A DNA stretch of 64,000 nucleotides, taken from Chloroflexota bacterium (GTDB lineage Bacteria > Chloroflexota > Dehalococcoidia > Bin125). This document shows positions 25,245 through 32,685 of this stretch, piece by piece. A program made the position numbers and the translations under genes. Each line of letters starts with the position of its first letter. Position 1 is the first letter of the stretch. The DNA is taken from the NCBI GenBank assembly GCA_009838915.1, contig VXQT01000034.1, positions 99,896-163,895 of the forward strand, in the 5' to 3' direction. The notes below the pieces were generated by a model, which saw only the letters and a program-made list of their open reading frames with translations, was not told where the DNA came from and did not search any database.

Positions 25245-26189
25245 ATGCGCGGCGTAGGAGTGATCGAGTTCGGCGGACCGGAGGCGCTTCAGGTCGTCGA
25301 TCTGCCCGAGGTTCACGCGGGCGCGGGCGAAGTGCGGCTGCGCGTTCATGCGGCGACCGTCAATCCGACCGATACGTTCATTCGCGGCGGCGCGCGGGCC
25401 GACGCCCTGCGCGACTCCGGCCCGCCGCCATACATCCCGGGCATGGACGCGGCCGGTGTGGTGGACGAGATCGGCCCCGACACCGAGACCGACCTCGCGG
25501 TCGGCGACGCCGTCATGGCCATGGTGATCCCGCGCGGCAGTCACGGCGCCTACCGCGAGAGCATCGTGCTCAAGGCGGACGCCGTATCGCGAGCGCCGGC
25601 CGGCGCCAGCCACGCCGAGGCGTCGACGCTGCCGATGAACGCGCTCACCGCGCGACTTTCACTCGACCAGATGGGTTTGCGGCCCGGACAGACGCTGGCC
25701 GTGACCGGCGCGGCCGGCTGCTACGGCGGTTACATGGTCGAGCTGGGCAAGGCCGACGGCCTGACCGTGATCGGCGACGCTGCGGAGAAGGACATCCAAC
25801 TCGTCAAGGACCTCGGCGCGGACATCGTCGTCCCGCGCGGCGATGACATCTCCGAGCAGATTCGCCAGGTCATGCCCGAGGGCGTGGACGGACTGGCCGA
25901 CGGCGCGGTGCAGAACGAGCTCGCCGTCGGCGCGATCAAGGACGGCGGCCAGTATGCCAGCGTGCGCGGCTGGCGCGGTGAGCCGGAGCGCGACATCACG
26001 TTCCACGTGACCATGGTCTTCAGCTACGACCGCCGCGCCGACCTGCTCGACACGCTGCGCCAACAGGTCGAGGACGGCCAGGTCACGCTGCGGGTCAACT
26101 CCACCTACCCGGCCGAACAAGCCTCCGAAACCCACCGCCTGTTCAAGCAGGGAGGCCACCGAGGCCGTTTCGTGATCACGTTCGACTAG
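25245..26189 (+). CDS. Quinone oxidoreductase-like MDR-superfamily protein
   Basis: The protein has 314 residues: a GroES-like N-terminal half (PGMDAAGVVDEIG, VGDAVMAM) and a Rossmann half with VTGAAGCYGGYMVEL. The structural-zinc cysteines of alcohol dehydrogenases are absent, so it belongs with the zinc-free quinone reductases (QOR type) using NADPH. The exact acceptor is unknown. The ATG at 25245 has GGGAG upstream, and a plausible promoter (TTGGCG, 16 bp, TAGTCT) ends 37 bases before it. It converges on the next gene. Confidence 0.9.
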   Translation: MRGVGVIEFGGPEALQVVDLPEVHAGAGEVRLRVHAATVNPTDTFIRGGARADALRDSGPPPYIPGMDAAGVVDEIGPDTETDLAVGDAVMAMVIPRGSHGAYRESIVLKADAVSRAPAGASHAEASTLPMNALTARLSLDQMGLRPGQTLAVTGAAGCYGGYMVELGKADGLTVIGDAAEKDIQLVKDLGADIVVPRGDDISEQIRQVMPEGVDGLADGAVQNELAVGAIKDGGQYASVRGWRGEPERDITFHVTMVFSYDRRADLLDTLRQQVEDGQVTLRVNSTYPAEQASETHRLFKQGGHRGRFVITFD

Positions 26190-26214
26190 CCGCGCCAGTC
26201 GGCGCAGCGGCTAG
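26186..26214. terminator. Bidirectional hairpin containing both stop codons
   Basis: CTAGCCGC (26186-26193) pairs with GCGGCTAG (26207-26214); the TAG stops of the convergent quinone oxidoreductase and hydrolase genes both lie in the stem. Confidence 0.55.
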
Positions 26215-27032
26215 GCGCGCGCCGCCTCTGCGACTGCCTTCGCCACAGTCTGCGCGTTGACCACTCCGTGCTCGAGGAAGTCGGTCAGGACTCGCGCGTA
26301 GGCGGAGGGGACCTCGCGGGGGACGCCGTGGCCGACTCGGCTGAAGACGTGCAGCGTGGCGTTGCCGAGCCGGGCGAAGTCCGCGAGGTTCGAGGTGAGC
26401 AGCGAGTCGGCGGCGCCGGCGAGCATCAGCGTCGGGGTCTTGATCTCGCCGAGCCGGTCGCCCTTGTGGTAGTCGACCATCGCGTCCCAGCAGCCGTCGT
26501 AGTGTCCGATCGACACCGAGAGCTGACGGTCGACCTGGTTGGGCACGTCGTCGTGCGCGCTCTCGCGCGGGACGCCGGCGAGCGTGGTGCGGATCAGAAG
26601 GTCCCGCTCCTTGTTGACCCAGCGCTCGCGCATCGTGTCGCGGGCTGACTGCGGCATCGCGATACCGTCGGCGGGCGCGGGCGCGGAAAGCGACAGGCTG
26701 AGTAGCCGCTCGGCGTGCGACAGTCCCAGCTCGAATCCGATCAGTCCGCCCATGCTCTGGCCTGCGTAGTGGAAGCGGTCGAAGCCGTGGTAATCGGCCA
26801 TGCCGACCACATCGGCGGCGAGCTGCTCGATCGTGTAGCCGTTCTCGGGGTGCGCCGAGTCGCCCGCGCCGCGGCAGTCCATGGCGATACAGCGGTAGCT
26901 GTTGCTCATCCGCTCGATCACGCCGGACCAGCCGTCGTGCGAAGCGGTGTAGCCGTGTTGGAAGATGATCGGATCGCCGATGCCCGTGTCCTCGTAGTAG
27001 AGGTCGACGCCGTTGACGTTCGCAATAGCCAT
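26211..27032 (-). CDS. Alpha/beta-hydrolase
   Basis: The protein has 273 residues with an oxyanion motif QHGYTASHDGW (25-35), nucleophile Ser in AGQSMGG, Asp in LAGAADSLL and His in SRVGHGVPRE. All triad positions are present, unlike in the cyclase fusion. Substrate unknown; similar proteins are esterases, lactonases or carbon-carbon hydrolases. AGGAG lies six bases before the ATG. It follows the SDR at 27042 by nine bp in the same direction, so they form an operon. Confidence 0.9.
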   Translation of the reverse strand: MAIANVNGVDLYYEDTGIGDPIIFQHGYTASHDGWSGVIERMSNSYRCIAMDCRGAGDSAHPENGYTIEQLAADVVGMADYHGFDRFHYAGQSMGGLIGFELGLSHAERLLSLSLSAPAPADGIAMPQSARDTMRERWVNKERDLLIRTTLAGVPRESAHDDVPNQVDRQLSVSIGHYDGCWDAMVDYHKGDRLGEIKTPTLMLAGAADSLLTSNLADFARLGNATLHVFSRVGHGVPREVPSAYARVLTDFLEHGVVNAQTVAKAVAEAARA

Positions 27033-27041
27033 GCTGAACTC

Positions 27042-27821
27042 CTAGCGAGCGGTGTAGCCGCCGTCGACCGGGAGGGCGATGCCGTTGACGAAGCTGGCGT
27101 CGTCGGAGGCGAGGAAGGCGGCGGCGGCGGCGATCTCCTCGGGCTGGCCCAACCTGCCCATCGGATGCAGCGAGGCAAGGAAGTCTTCGGCCCCCTCCAT
27201 CTCGCGGATCTGGGCGGTCATCGGCGTGTGGATGTAGCCGGGGCAAATCGCGTTAACCCGCACCCCGCGCGGGCCGTAGGTCACGGCGAACTGTCGGGTG
27301 ATTCCGACCACGCCATGCTTGGCGGCGACGTACGCGCCCGCGCCCTCTTCGACTTCGAGGTCAATGTCGCGTGTCGAGGCGCTGCTGAGCAGGCCGTTGA
27401 GACCAGCGATCGAGGCGGTGTTGATGATCGAGCCGCCGCCGCGCTCGGCGAGCATCGCCGCGCCGTGGAAGGTGCCGTAGTAGACGCCCGAGAGGTTGAC
27501 CGAGATCGTTCGGTCCCAGCCGTACTGACTGCCGCCGATGCCGGCGTTGTTGAACAGCACGTCGAGCCCGCCGAGCACCTGGACGGTCTGCGACAGCGCG
27601 TCCTTGACCGCATCCTCGGAGGTCACGTCCAGCTCCATCGTCGCGGAGCGACCGCCGTGCTCGGCGATCTGCGCCGCCGTGGTCTGCGCGCCTTCGGCGT
27701 CGATGTCGGCGCACATCACCGCCGCGCCCTCGGACGCCATCCGCAGCGCCGACGAGCGCCCAATTCCCGAGCCCGCGCCGGTAATCAGCGCAACGCGTCC
27801 CTCAAGTCGATCGATGGCCAT
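27042..27821 (-). CDS. Short-chain dehydrogenase/reductase (SDR)
   Basis: The protein has 259 residues: TGAGSGIG (15-22), DI after strand 2, NNAGIG, catalytic Ser in NTASIAG and YVAAK for Tyr and Lys. A short insertion between the Ser and Tyr segments (STRDIDLEVEEGAGA) is longer than usual for the family and rich in acidic residues. The C-terminal PVDGGYTAR is complete. The substrate is unknown. TAGACT lies 27 bases before the start. It is divergent from the accessory island that begins at about 27870. Confidence 0.92.
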   Translation of the reverse strand: MAIDRLEGRVALITGAGSGIGRSSALRMASEGAAVMCADIDAEGAQTTAAQIAEHGGRSATMELDVTSEDAVKDALSQTVQVLGGLDVLFNNAGIGGSQYGWDRTISVNLSGVYYGTFHGAAMLAERGGGSIINTASIAGLNGLLSSASTRDIDLEVEEGAGAYVAAKHGVVGITRQFAVTYGPRGVRVNAICPGYIHTPMTAQIREMEGAEDFLASLHPMGRLGQPEEIAAAAAFLASDDASFVNGIALPVDGGYTAR

Positions 27822-27848
27822 AGGTGATACTCCCGTTCTCGCACCGCC

Positions 27849-27884
27849 AGTCTAGGCCGAGCTACGGGATTGATGAGCTAGCCT
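27849..27884. promoter_or_regulatory. Divergent -10-like pair at the left edge of the accessory island
   Basis: TAGACT on minus (27849-27854) serves the SDR at 27821; TAGCCT on plus (27879-27884) serves membrane-protein copy 1 at 27929. Confidence 0.45.
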
Positions 27885-27928
27885 CTGCCGACGCGCCGGC
27901 GGGTTGACGGGGGAGAGAGGAGTTGGTG

Positions 27929-28420
27929 ATGAGATGTATCCAGACCGCTTCGAGCGGAGTCGGGAAGGGGGTGATGGCCCTGTTGGCCGAGACCTGGGCG
28001 ATGTTGTGCTGGTTGGCGTCGCAGTTCCATCCGAGTGCAGAACGACGCGGACCGAGGGCATCGAGTCCGTCCGGCTGGCGCGGCCTGATTGCGTACGCCG
28101 GGTACTTCGGCATCTACGCGCTGATTTTCCTTGGCATCGGGGAGGCTGCTCGCAGCTTGCCCGAACTGCAAGCGATCGGTCTGCAACTGGCGGGCGTGTT
28201 CGTCGCGTACATGATTGCGACGTACTCGCGACATCTGGGGACTGATATTCGCTTGCTTCGCTCCATGGCAATGAAGCTCAGGATGCCGTGGCTCGTACCG
28301 CTCGCACTGGTTGTGAGCGTCGCCGTCGCCGTGGTTCTGGCAACCGATTCGGCTGATGCGCATCCGCCAAGCGAAGCGAATCAGTCGACGGACACCGTTC
28401 CGCATCCCGATATCTCTTAG
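27929..28420 (+). CDS. Membrane protein of the accessory island, copy 1 (with AHPPSE tail)
   Basis: The protein has 163 residues and I do not recognise the family. Residues 1-122 align without gaps to the next gene and contain two predicted membrane helices (about 51-73 and 81-103) after a conserved head (IQTASSG.GKGVMALLAE). Residues 123-163 are absent from copy 2: a third hydrophobic stretch and then AHPPSEANQSTDTVPHP, nearly the same as the start of the mature repeat protein at 29289. The ATG has GAGGAG upstream; TTG and GTG codons just before it are alternatives. TAGCCT lies 44 bases upstream. Confidence 0.75.
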   Translation: MRCIQTASSGVGKGVMALLAETWAMLCWLASQFHPSAERRGPRASSPSGWRGLIAYAGYFGIYALIFLGIGEAARSLPELQAIGLQLAGVFVAYMIATYSRHLGTDIRLLRSMAMKLRMPWLVPLALVVSVAVAVVLATDSADAHPPSEANQSTDTVPHPDIS

Positions 28421-28502
28421 CACACGTTGGCTGCCCAATAGCACCGGCTTTGCGGCTTCGCTCCCTCCTTGACAACCGATCCTCTCGAACGTCTCCTTGC
28501 GT

Positions 28503-28508
28503 TAGCCT
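28503..28508 (+). promoter_or_regulatory. -10-like TAGCCT of membrane-protein copy 2
   Basis: 44 bases before the ATG at 28553, the same spacing as in copy 1; the surrounding bases are duplicated too. Confidence 0.45.
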
Positions 28509-28552
28509 CTGGCGACGCGCCGGCGGGTTGCCAGCGGGGAACGGAGCTGGTG

Positions 28553-28963
28553 ATGAGATGGATCCAGACCGCTTCGAGCGGACTCGGGAAGGGGGTGATG
28601 GCGCTGTTGGCCGAGACCTGGGCGATGCTGCGCTGGTTTGCGTTGCAGTTCCACCCCAGGGCGGAGCGACGCAGCCCGAAGGCGGTGTCCCCGGACGGGT
28701 GGCGCGGGTGGGCTGCGAGGGTCCTGTACTTGGGTTGGTACTTGCTGATCTTCTTTGGCATAGAGGCGGCGGCGAGCAGCTTGCCGGAGTCGCCGACGTT
28801 CGCGCTGCAAATGGCGGGCCTATTCGTCGGATTTATCGTCGTGTGTTACTCGCGCTATCGGGAAGCCGACGTGCGTTTGCTTCGCCCGGTGGCGAGGGCG
28901 ATCAGGATGCCGTGGCTGCTCGAGGGCGACCGTGGGGAGTCGGCGGAGCGGGAGAGCGACTGA
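28553..28963 (+). CDS. Membrane protein of the accessory island, copy 2
   Basis: The protein has 136 residues, with two membrane helices (about 51-72 and 82-103). It matches copy 1 over residues 1-122 and then ends in a short charged tail (EGDRGESAERESD) instead of a third helix. The first 75 coding bases differ from copy 1 at three positions only, and the upstream spacing is identical (TAGCCT 44 bases before the ATG in both), so the duplication included the promoter. Function unknown. A longer start at 28469 was rejected because the paralogy and ribosome site both point to 28553. Confidence 0.75.
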   Translation: MRWIQTASSGLGKGVMALLAETWAMLRWFALQFHPRAERRSPKAVSPDGWRGWAARVLYLGWYLLIFFGIEAAASSLPESPTFALQMAGLFVGFIVVCYSRYREADVRLLRPVARAIRMPWLLEGDRGESAERESD

Positions 28964-29128
28964 TCAGGTCGCTTCCCGTGGTTGACGTCGCCTGAGTTCC
29001 TCCGCCATCTCCTTCAGGATGAGGTCCCGTACCCAGTTGCTCAGCGGGCGCCGGTCCCGCTTCGCCAGTCGTCGCGCCGCTTCCTTCTCCGCCACCGTCA
29101 ATCGAACGTGAACACTCTCTGTCAGCAT
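28964..29128 (-). CDS. Small ribbon-helix-helix (CopG/Arc-type) DNA-binding protein
   Basis: The protein has 54 residues and reads on the minus strand from an ATG at 29128 with GGGAGGGG upstream to a TGA at 28964. The N-terminal beta strand (SVHVRLTVAEK, about 5-15) followed by two helices (EAARRLAKRD, PLSNWVRDLILKEM) fits the ribbon-helix-helix fold, where the strand pair reads the major groove of DNA. Such proteins are usually repressors, often of their own operon or of a toxin. The stop abuts that of copy 2 exactly. It is divergent from the repeat-protein gene, so it may regulate it. No toxin gene is adjacent. Confidence 0.8.
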   Translation of the reverse strand: MLTESVHVRLTVAEKEAARRLAKRDRRPLSNWVRDLILKEMAEELRRRQPREAT

Positions 29129-29288
29129 TCCAACCCCTCCCGTTCATCGAAGGGATTGTGACCCGGGGTGCGCCTGCTGGAAACTGAACCGATCCCGATC
29201 AGGAGACAATCGATCCTCCACTCGTCATCTGACCTCTCCAAGCCGACACCGGCGCTGCGGACGCGCCGCTCAGCAAAGGAGAGAACGG

Positions 29289-30998
29289 ATGACACAACGA
29301 ACTGTGGCAATCGGGTTGGCGGTGGTCGCGCTATTGGTGGGCGTCATCGCCGGAGGGGTCTTGGGAACGGGCGTGGCGAGCGCTCATCCGCCGTCAGAAG
29401 AGAATGAGTCGACCGACACCGTCCCCCATCCGAAGGCGGGCGAGAATGTGCTGCCGGAGAACGTGATCAACTGGGTGGCAAAGCTGACTGGCGATCGAGC
29501 CGAGGGTGTCTGTGTGCGTTTGGCCCTCGCTGGGCTGGTGTGGTCGAGCATCAATCCCCCGCCGGGGATTACGACGTTTGCGATCGGCGTTGGATGTTGG
29601 GCCGCGGGCGATAGGACGAAGTTCTCGGCAAAGGAGTTGATGGCTGCTGTCAAGTTTCCGCAGACGATGCACTCTCGAGGCGGCGGCGCCTACAACGTGA
29701 GCGCGTCGTGTGTGGCGGCGCTTGGCGCGACCAGCGAAGCAGGCGAGCCATCGCCGGCGATCATCAAGCAGTGCGGGATTGACCGTCACATCGGCCAACA
29801 CCACAACTTCGAGCAGGGTCCGGCGAAGCACGCCGCCGAGCGAGCGGCAGGGCTGGCGAAGGCGAAGAAGGACCTGGCCGAGCACGTCGCCGTCTACCAG
29901 GACTACATCGGCCCCAGGCTGATCCGGGGGCAGTATCACGCCAACGCAGACGTGCTCGCGGCCCAACGGCTGGCGCTCGAGCTGGCCTATCCGAACAATC
30001 GTCAACCGCTCGAAATCACCCTCGACTACCAGGAACCGCACTACACGTGGGACAGCGACGCCCAGGCGTGGCGTAAGACTGAGACGACGAACACGCTCAG
30101 TCACACGCTGATTGTCACGGGCCCAGGCTGTCCCGTCACGTACGTCAACCGAATGGTCGAGGAGTACTACCTCGAACCGGTCGAGCGGACACGCCAGGTT
30201 CCCTACACGGTCGAGGTGGAGAAGACCCGCCGGCTTCCGTACACCGTGGAGGAGACGCGCACCCGGCGCGTGCCCTATAGCGTCGGGATGCCGCGCACCC
30301 GCCAGGTGCCCTACGACGTACAGGTGACCAAGTACCGCGACGAGACGTACACGGTCCAGGTGCAGAAGACGCGGCGCGAGGCATACCAGGTGCCGGTAAC
30401 TCGATACCGGACCCGAACTGTCACCGTCACCGAGTACCGGCAAGAAGGCTACAGAGTCTGGGTCGATGTGCCGGTGCAGGTCACCAAGACCCGCTACCGG
30501 ACTGAGACTCGCTATCGCTGGGTACACGACGGACTGGGCGGTCGCCTGGAGAGTTACACGGTCCGAGTTCCTTACACGGTCACCGTGACCGAGTACAGGC
30601 GAACCCCGGTGGACCGCGTGCGGACCGTTCCGGTGCAGGTCCAACGTACGATCACTGAGCCGTACCTCACCACGGAAACTCGTTATCGGAACGTTACATA
30701 CACGGTGGCCGAACAGCGAACCCGCAGGGTTCCATACACGGTCACTGAGACCCGCTACCGGACGGAGCATTACATCCATCGGGTGACCAAATATCGAACC
30801 GAGGAGTACACGGTCGAGGTGACAAAGTACCGAGAGGAGACCTACACGGAGACCGAGACGCGCTACCGAGAGGAGACCTACACCGAGAACGTGCGCCGAT
30901 CGCGGATGGTGGAGCGCAGGATGCCGCAGGAGCAGTGTCCTCCGCACATCGCAGATGCGCGCGCGCTTTACGACCGGAGGGCGAGCGAGCAAGACTAA
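29289..30998 (+). CDS. Secreted protein with about 17 YTV-type 12-residue repeats
   Basis: The protein has 569 residues. A signal peptide (about 1-32, cleavage after VASA) leads to AHPPSEENESTDTVPHP. Residues about 45-300 form a unique domain with paired cysteines and no relative I recognise. From residue about 301 to 545 a 12-residue unit repeats about 17 times, consensus [TY]R.VPYTV..[TK][RK] (for example TRRVPYTVTETR); one unit is interrupted by a longer WVHDGLGG insert. YTV-type repeats are known from planctomycete proteins. I expect a beta-rich extracellular rod or adhesin, which is inference. AAGGAG precedes the ATG; a strong hairpin follows the stop. Confidence 0.85.
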   Translation: MTQRTVAIGLAVVALLVGVIAGGVLGTGVASAHPPSEENESTDTVPHPKAGENVLPENVINWVAKLTGDRAEGVCVRLALAGLVWSSINPPPGITTFAIGVGCWAAGDRTKFSAKELMAAVKFPQTMHSRGGGAYNVSASCVAALGATSEAGEPSPAIIKQCGIDRHIGQHHNFEQGPAKHAAERAAGLAKAKKDLAEHVAVYQDYIGPRLIRGQYHANADVLAAQRLALELAYPNNRQPLEITLDYQEPHYTWDSDAQAWRKTETTNTLSHTLIVTGPGCPVTYVNRMVEEYYLEPVERTRQVPYTVEVEKTRRLPYTVEETRTRRVPYSVGMPRTRQVPYDVQVTKYRDETYTVQVQKTRREAYQVPVTRYRTRTVTVTEYRQEGYRVWVDVPVQVTKTRYRTETRYRWVHDGLGGRLESYTVRVPYTVTVTEYRRTPVDRVRTVPVQVQRTITEPYLTTETRYRNVTYTVAEQRTRRVPYTVTETRYRTEHYIHRVTKYRTEEYTVEVTKYREETYTETETRYREETYTENVRRSRMVERRMPQEQCPPHIADARALYDRRASEQD

Positions 30999-31004
30999 CC
31001 CACA

Positions 31005-31034
31005 CGCCCGGCGGACCCGTGGGTCCGCCGGGCG
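31005..31034 (+). terminator. Strong hairpin after the repeat-protein gene
   Basis: A perfect 14-bp GC-rich inverted repeat (31005-31018 with 31021-31034) begins six bases after the repeat-protein stop. There is only a weak T-rich stretch after it, so it may act as a terminator or an mRNA 3' stabiliser. Confidence 0.75.
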
Positions 31035-31116
31035 CTGCTTCGTTGCTTCGAGGCGCGGGCAAGGTCGCGCTAGCATGGTCGGAGTGACCTGAAGCCGCCA
31101 ATCCAAGGAGCCCGAC

Positions 31117-31599
31117 ATGCCGCCGACTGCTGGAGACAACCTGCCCGACGCGAACGGAACGACCATGACTGACGGCCGGCCTGGGCCGGCCAACCTGCGC
31201 GAGCTGGTGGGTGACAAGAAGACCGTGATCTTTGGCGTGCCGGGGGCGTTCACGCCGACCTGCACCAACGACCACTTGCCGACATTTGCGGTAGGCAAGG
31301 ACCAGCTCGACGCTGCCGGGATCGAGCAGACGATCTGCATGTCGACCAACGACATCTTCGTGCTGCAGGCCTGGAACGCGGCGCACGGCGCCGAGCACAT
31401 CACCATGCTGGCCGACGGCTCGGGCGACATCACCCGCGCGCTGGACATCGGGCTCGACCTGTCGGGACTGGGCCTGGGATTCCGCTGCACACGCTTCGCC
31501 ATGCTGGTCGACGGCGGCGTGGTCAAGGCGTTCCAGACCGAGGAGAACCCGGGGACCTGCGCGCTGACCTCGGCGGCGGCCATCCTCGAGCACGCCTAA
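31117..31599 (+). CDS. Prx5-type peroxiredoxin
   Basis: The protein has 160 residues. The peroxidatic Cys49 sits in GAFTPTCTNDHLP, the signature of the Prx5/hybrid group, which reduces peroxides. Cys73, Cys124 and Cys148 (PGTCAL) are candidates for the resolving role; in this subfamily the last is the usual one. It is a typical length. The ATG has AAGGAG upstream and TAGCAT 40 bases before it. A membrane protein gene follows after 13 bp, probably on the same transcript. Confidence 0.93.
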   Translation: MPPTAGDNLPDANGTTMTDGRPGPANLRELVGDKKTVIFGVPGAFTPTCTNDHLPTFAVGKDQLDAAGIEQTICMSTNDIFVLQAWNAAHGAEHITMLADGSGDITRALDIGLDLSGLGLGFRCTRFAMLVDGGVVKAFQTEENPGTCALTSAAAILEHA

Positions 31600-31612
31600 C
31601 GGAGAGCGGGCG

Positions 31613-32155
31613 ATGGGCGCCCCCCCTCAATCACCACATGACAGCTCCCCCCCAGAGGGTGGGAGCGAAACGGATTTACGCCGCAAGGACGCGGAGGCGC
31701 TGTTGCGCTACTCGGGGGTGCGCAGCGCGCATACCTACGAGGCCTCCTGGTACCACAACGCGACTTTCGTCTTTCCGCTGCTTGCGGTGATCATCGCCGG
31801 AATCGTCTGGCTGGCGACCGGCACCGGTGAGGCCGGAGGCGCGGCAATCTTCTTCCTCGTCGTCACGGCGGCGATGCTGCCTGTGGTGTTCATCACCTGG
31901 CAGCGGCAGACCACGGCGGTGATCGTGCACGAAGACGGCGTCACGGCGTTGCACTCGGGGTTGGAGCAACTGACGATTGCGTGGCATGAGCTGCGCAGCG
32001 TGCGGCGAGTCGAGACGATGGGCAACGTGCGCTGGTACCTCGACGGCCAGGGCGAGGAGCACATCGTGGTCGAGGGTGAGATTGCCGAGCGGGAACAGCT
32101 ACTGGAAGCCGTGCGATACGCGTTGGAGGGCCGAAACAGCGGGCCCTCACCCTAG
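31613..32155 (+). CDS. Membrane protein with a PH-like C-terminal domain, unknown function
   Basis: The protein has 180 residues. Two membrane helices (about 50-69 and 74-94) are followed by a beta-rich segment (TAVIVHEDGVTALHSGLEQL, then IAWHELRSVRR) resembling the bacterial PH/YcxB-like pattern. The N-terminus is low complexity (PPQSPHDSSPPEGG). Its last codons and TAG stop lie inside a family-A repeat that starts at 32144, so the original C-terminus may have been lost. GGAGAG precedes the ATG. Confidence 0.75.
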   Translation: MGAPPQSPHDSSPPEGGSETDLRRKDAEALLRYSGVRSAHTYEASWYHNATFVFPLLAVIIAGIVWLATGTGEAGGAAIFFLVVTAAMLPVVFITWQRQTTAVIVHEDGVTALHSGLEQLTIAWHELRSVRRVETMGNVRWYLDGQGEEHIVVEGEIAEREQLLEAVRYALEGRNSGPSP

Positions 32156-32177
32156 CCCTCTCCCTCGGGGAGAGGGG
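32144..32177 (+). repeat. Dispersed hairpin repeat, family A (copy 2)
   Basis: Matches CCCTCACCC.AGCCCTCTCCC with its hairpin partner GGGAGAGGGG, inverted relative to the copy at 10090. It overlaps the last four codons and the stop of the gene ending at 32155. Confidence 0.85.
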
Positions 32178-32178
32178 A

Positions 32179-32685
32179 TCACTGGCCGGGCGGGCCAGGT
32201 GTGTTCAGCGTGGGGCGCGAATCGGCCGGGAGGGCGAGGGCGGCAATCGCGGTCTCTCCGTCCTCGTCGAGGATGATCGTGACCGCCGCGCCCGAGCCGA
32301 TTGCCGCGGGCGAGACGCGCTGCATCCGCAGCAGGAACGTGGTCTCATCCGTGAGCTGAATCGCCGCCTGTCCGGTCTGCGTCTCGATCAGGATGTAGCC
32401 GTCGGAAGCGGAGATCACGCGCCCGGTCATCACCTGCCTGCCCTGTAGACCTTCGGAGTTTCCAAACGGGCTCAGGCCGCTGGCGCCAAGCACGAGCGAG
32501 GTGTTGGGGAATGCAGTCTCGTCAATCTCGATCTGGAGCCGTCCGGCGACCACGCTCTCGGCAACGACCACATCCTCGGCGGTCGGCTGTGGCGCGACGA
32601 CGTCGGACCCGACGAACCAGCCGCCGAGACCGACGCCGCCGAGCGCGGCGAGGAGCGAGAACCAGCGAAGTGTTCGTCGCATCAT
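32179..32685 (-). CDS. Exported protein, DUF5666-like beta domain
   Basis: The protein has 168 residues: an N-terminal signal or anchor helix (about 7-27), a linker, then a compact beta domain (about 80-150; GRVISASDGYILIETQTGQ, VTIILDEDG) like the OB-fold-like DUF5666 modules of exported proteins. Function unknown. Its ATG overlaps the stop of the upstream exported-protein gene (ATGA), and the two share a similar layout, so they probably work as a pair in the envelope. Confidence 0.7.
   Translation of the reverse strand: MMRRTLRWFSLLAALGGVGLGGWFVGSDVVAPQPTAEDVVVAESVVAGRLQIEIDETAFPNTSLVLGASGLSPFGNSEGLQGRQVMTGRVISASDGYILIETQTGQAAIQLTDETTFLLRMQRVSPAAIGSGAAVTIILDEDGETAIAALALPADSRPTLNTPGPPGQ

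Noticed and set aside
28469-28474. TTGACA as a -35 box for membrane-protein copy 2.
   Set aside because: The distance to TAGCCT at 28503 is 28 bp, too long, and no better -10 hexamer lies at 17 bp.
28469-28552. Longer start for membrane-protein copy 2 (adds 28 residues).
   Set aside because: Copy 1 has no counterpart of these residues in frame, and the duplicated ribosome site and promoter place both starts at the same offset.
28964-29128. Ribbon-helix-helix gene as the antitoxin of a toxin-antitoxin pair.
   Set aside because: Neither neighbour looks like a RelE, MazF, PIN or other toxin.
30189-30923. Regular 36-base periodicity that could be read as a CRISPR array or tandem DNA repeat.
   Set aside because: The period follows codons of a continuous reading frame, the repeats are degenerate at DNA level and no spacers of conserved length exist; it encodes the protein repeat.
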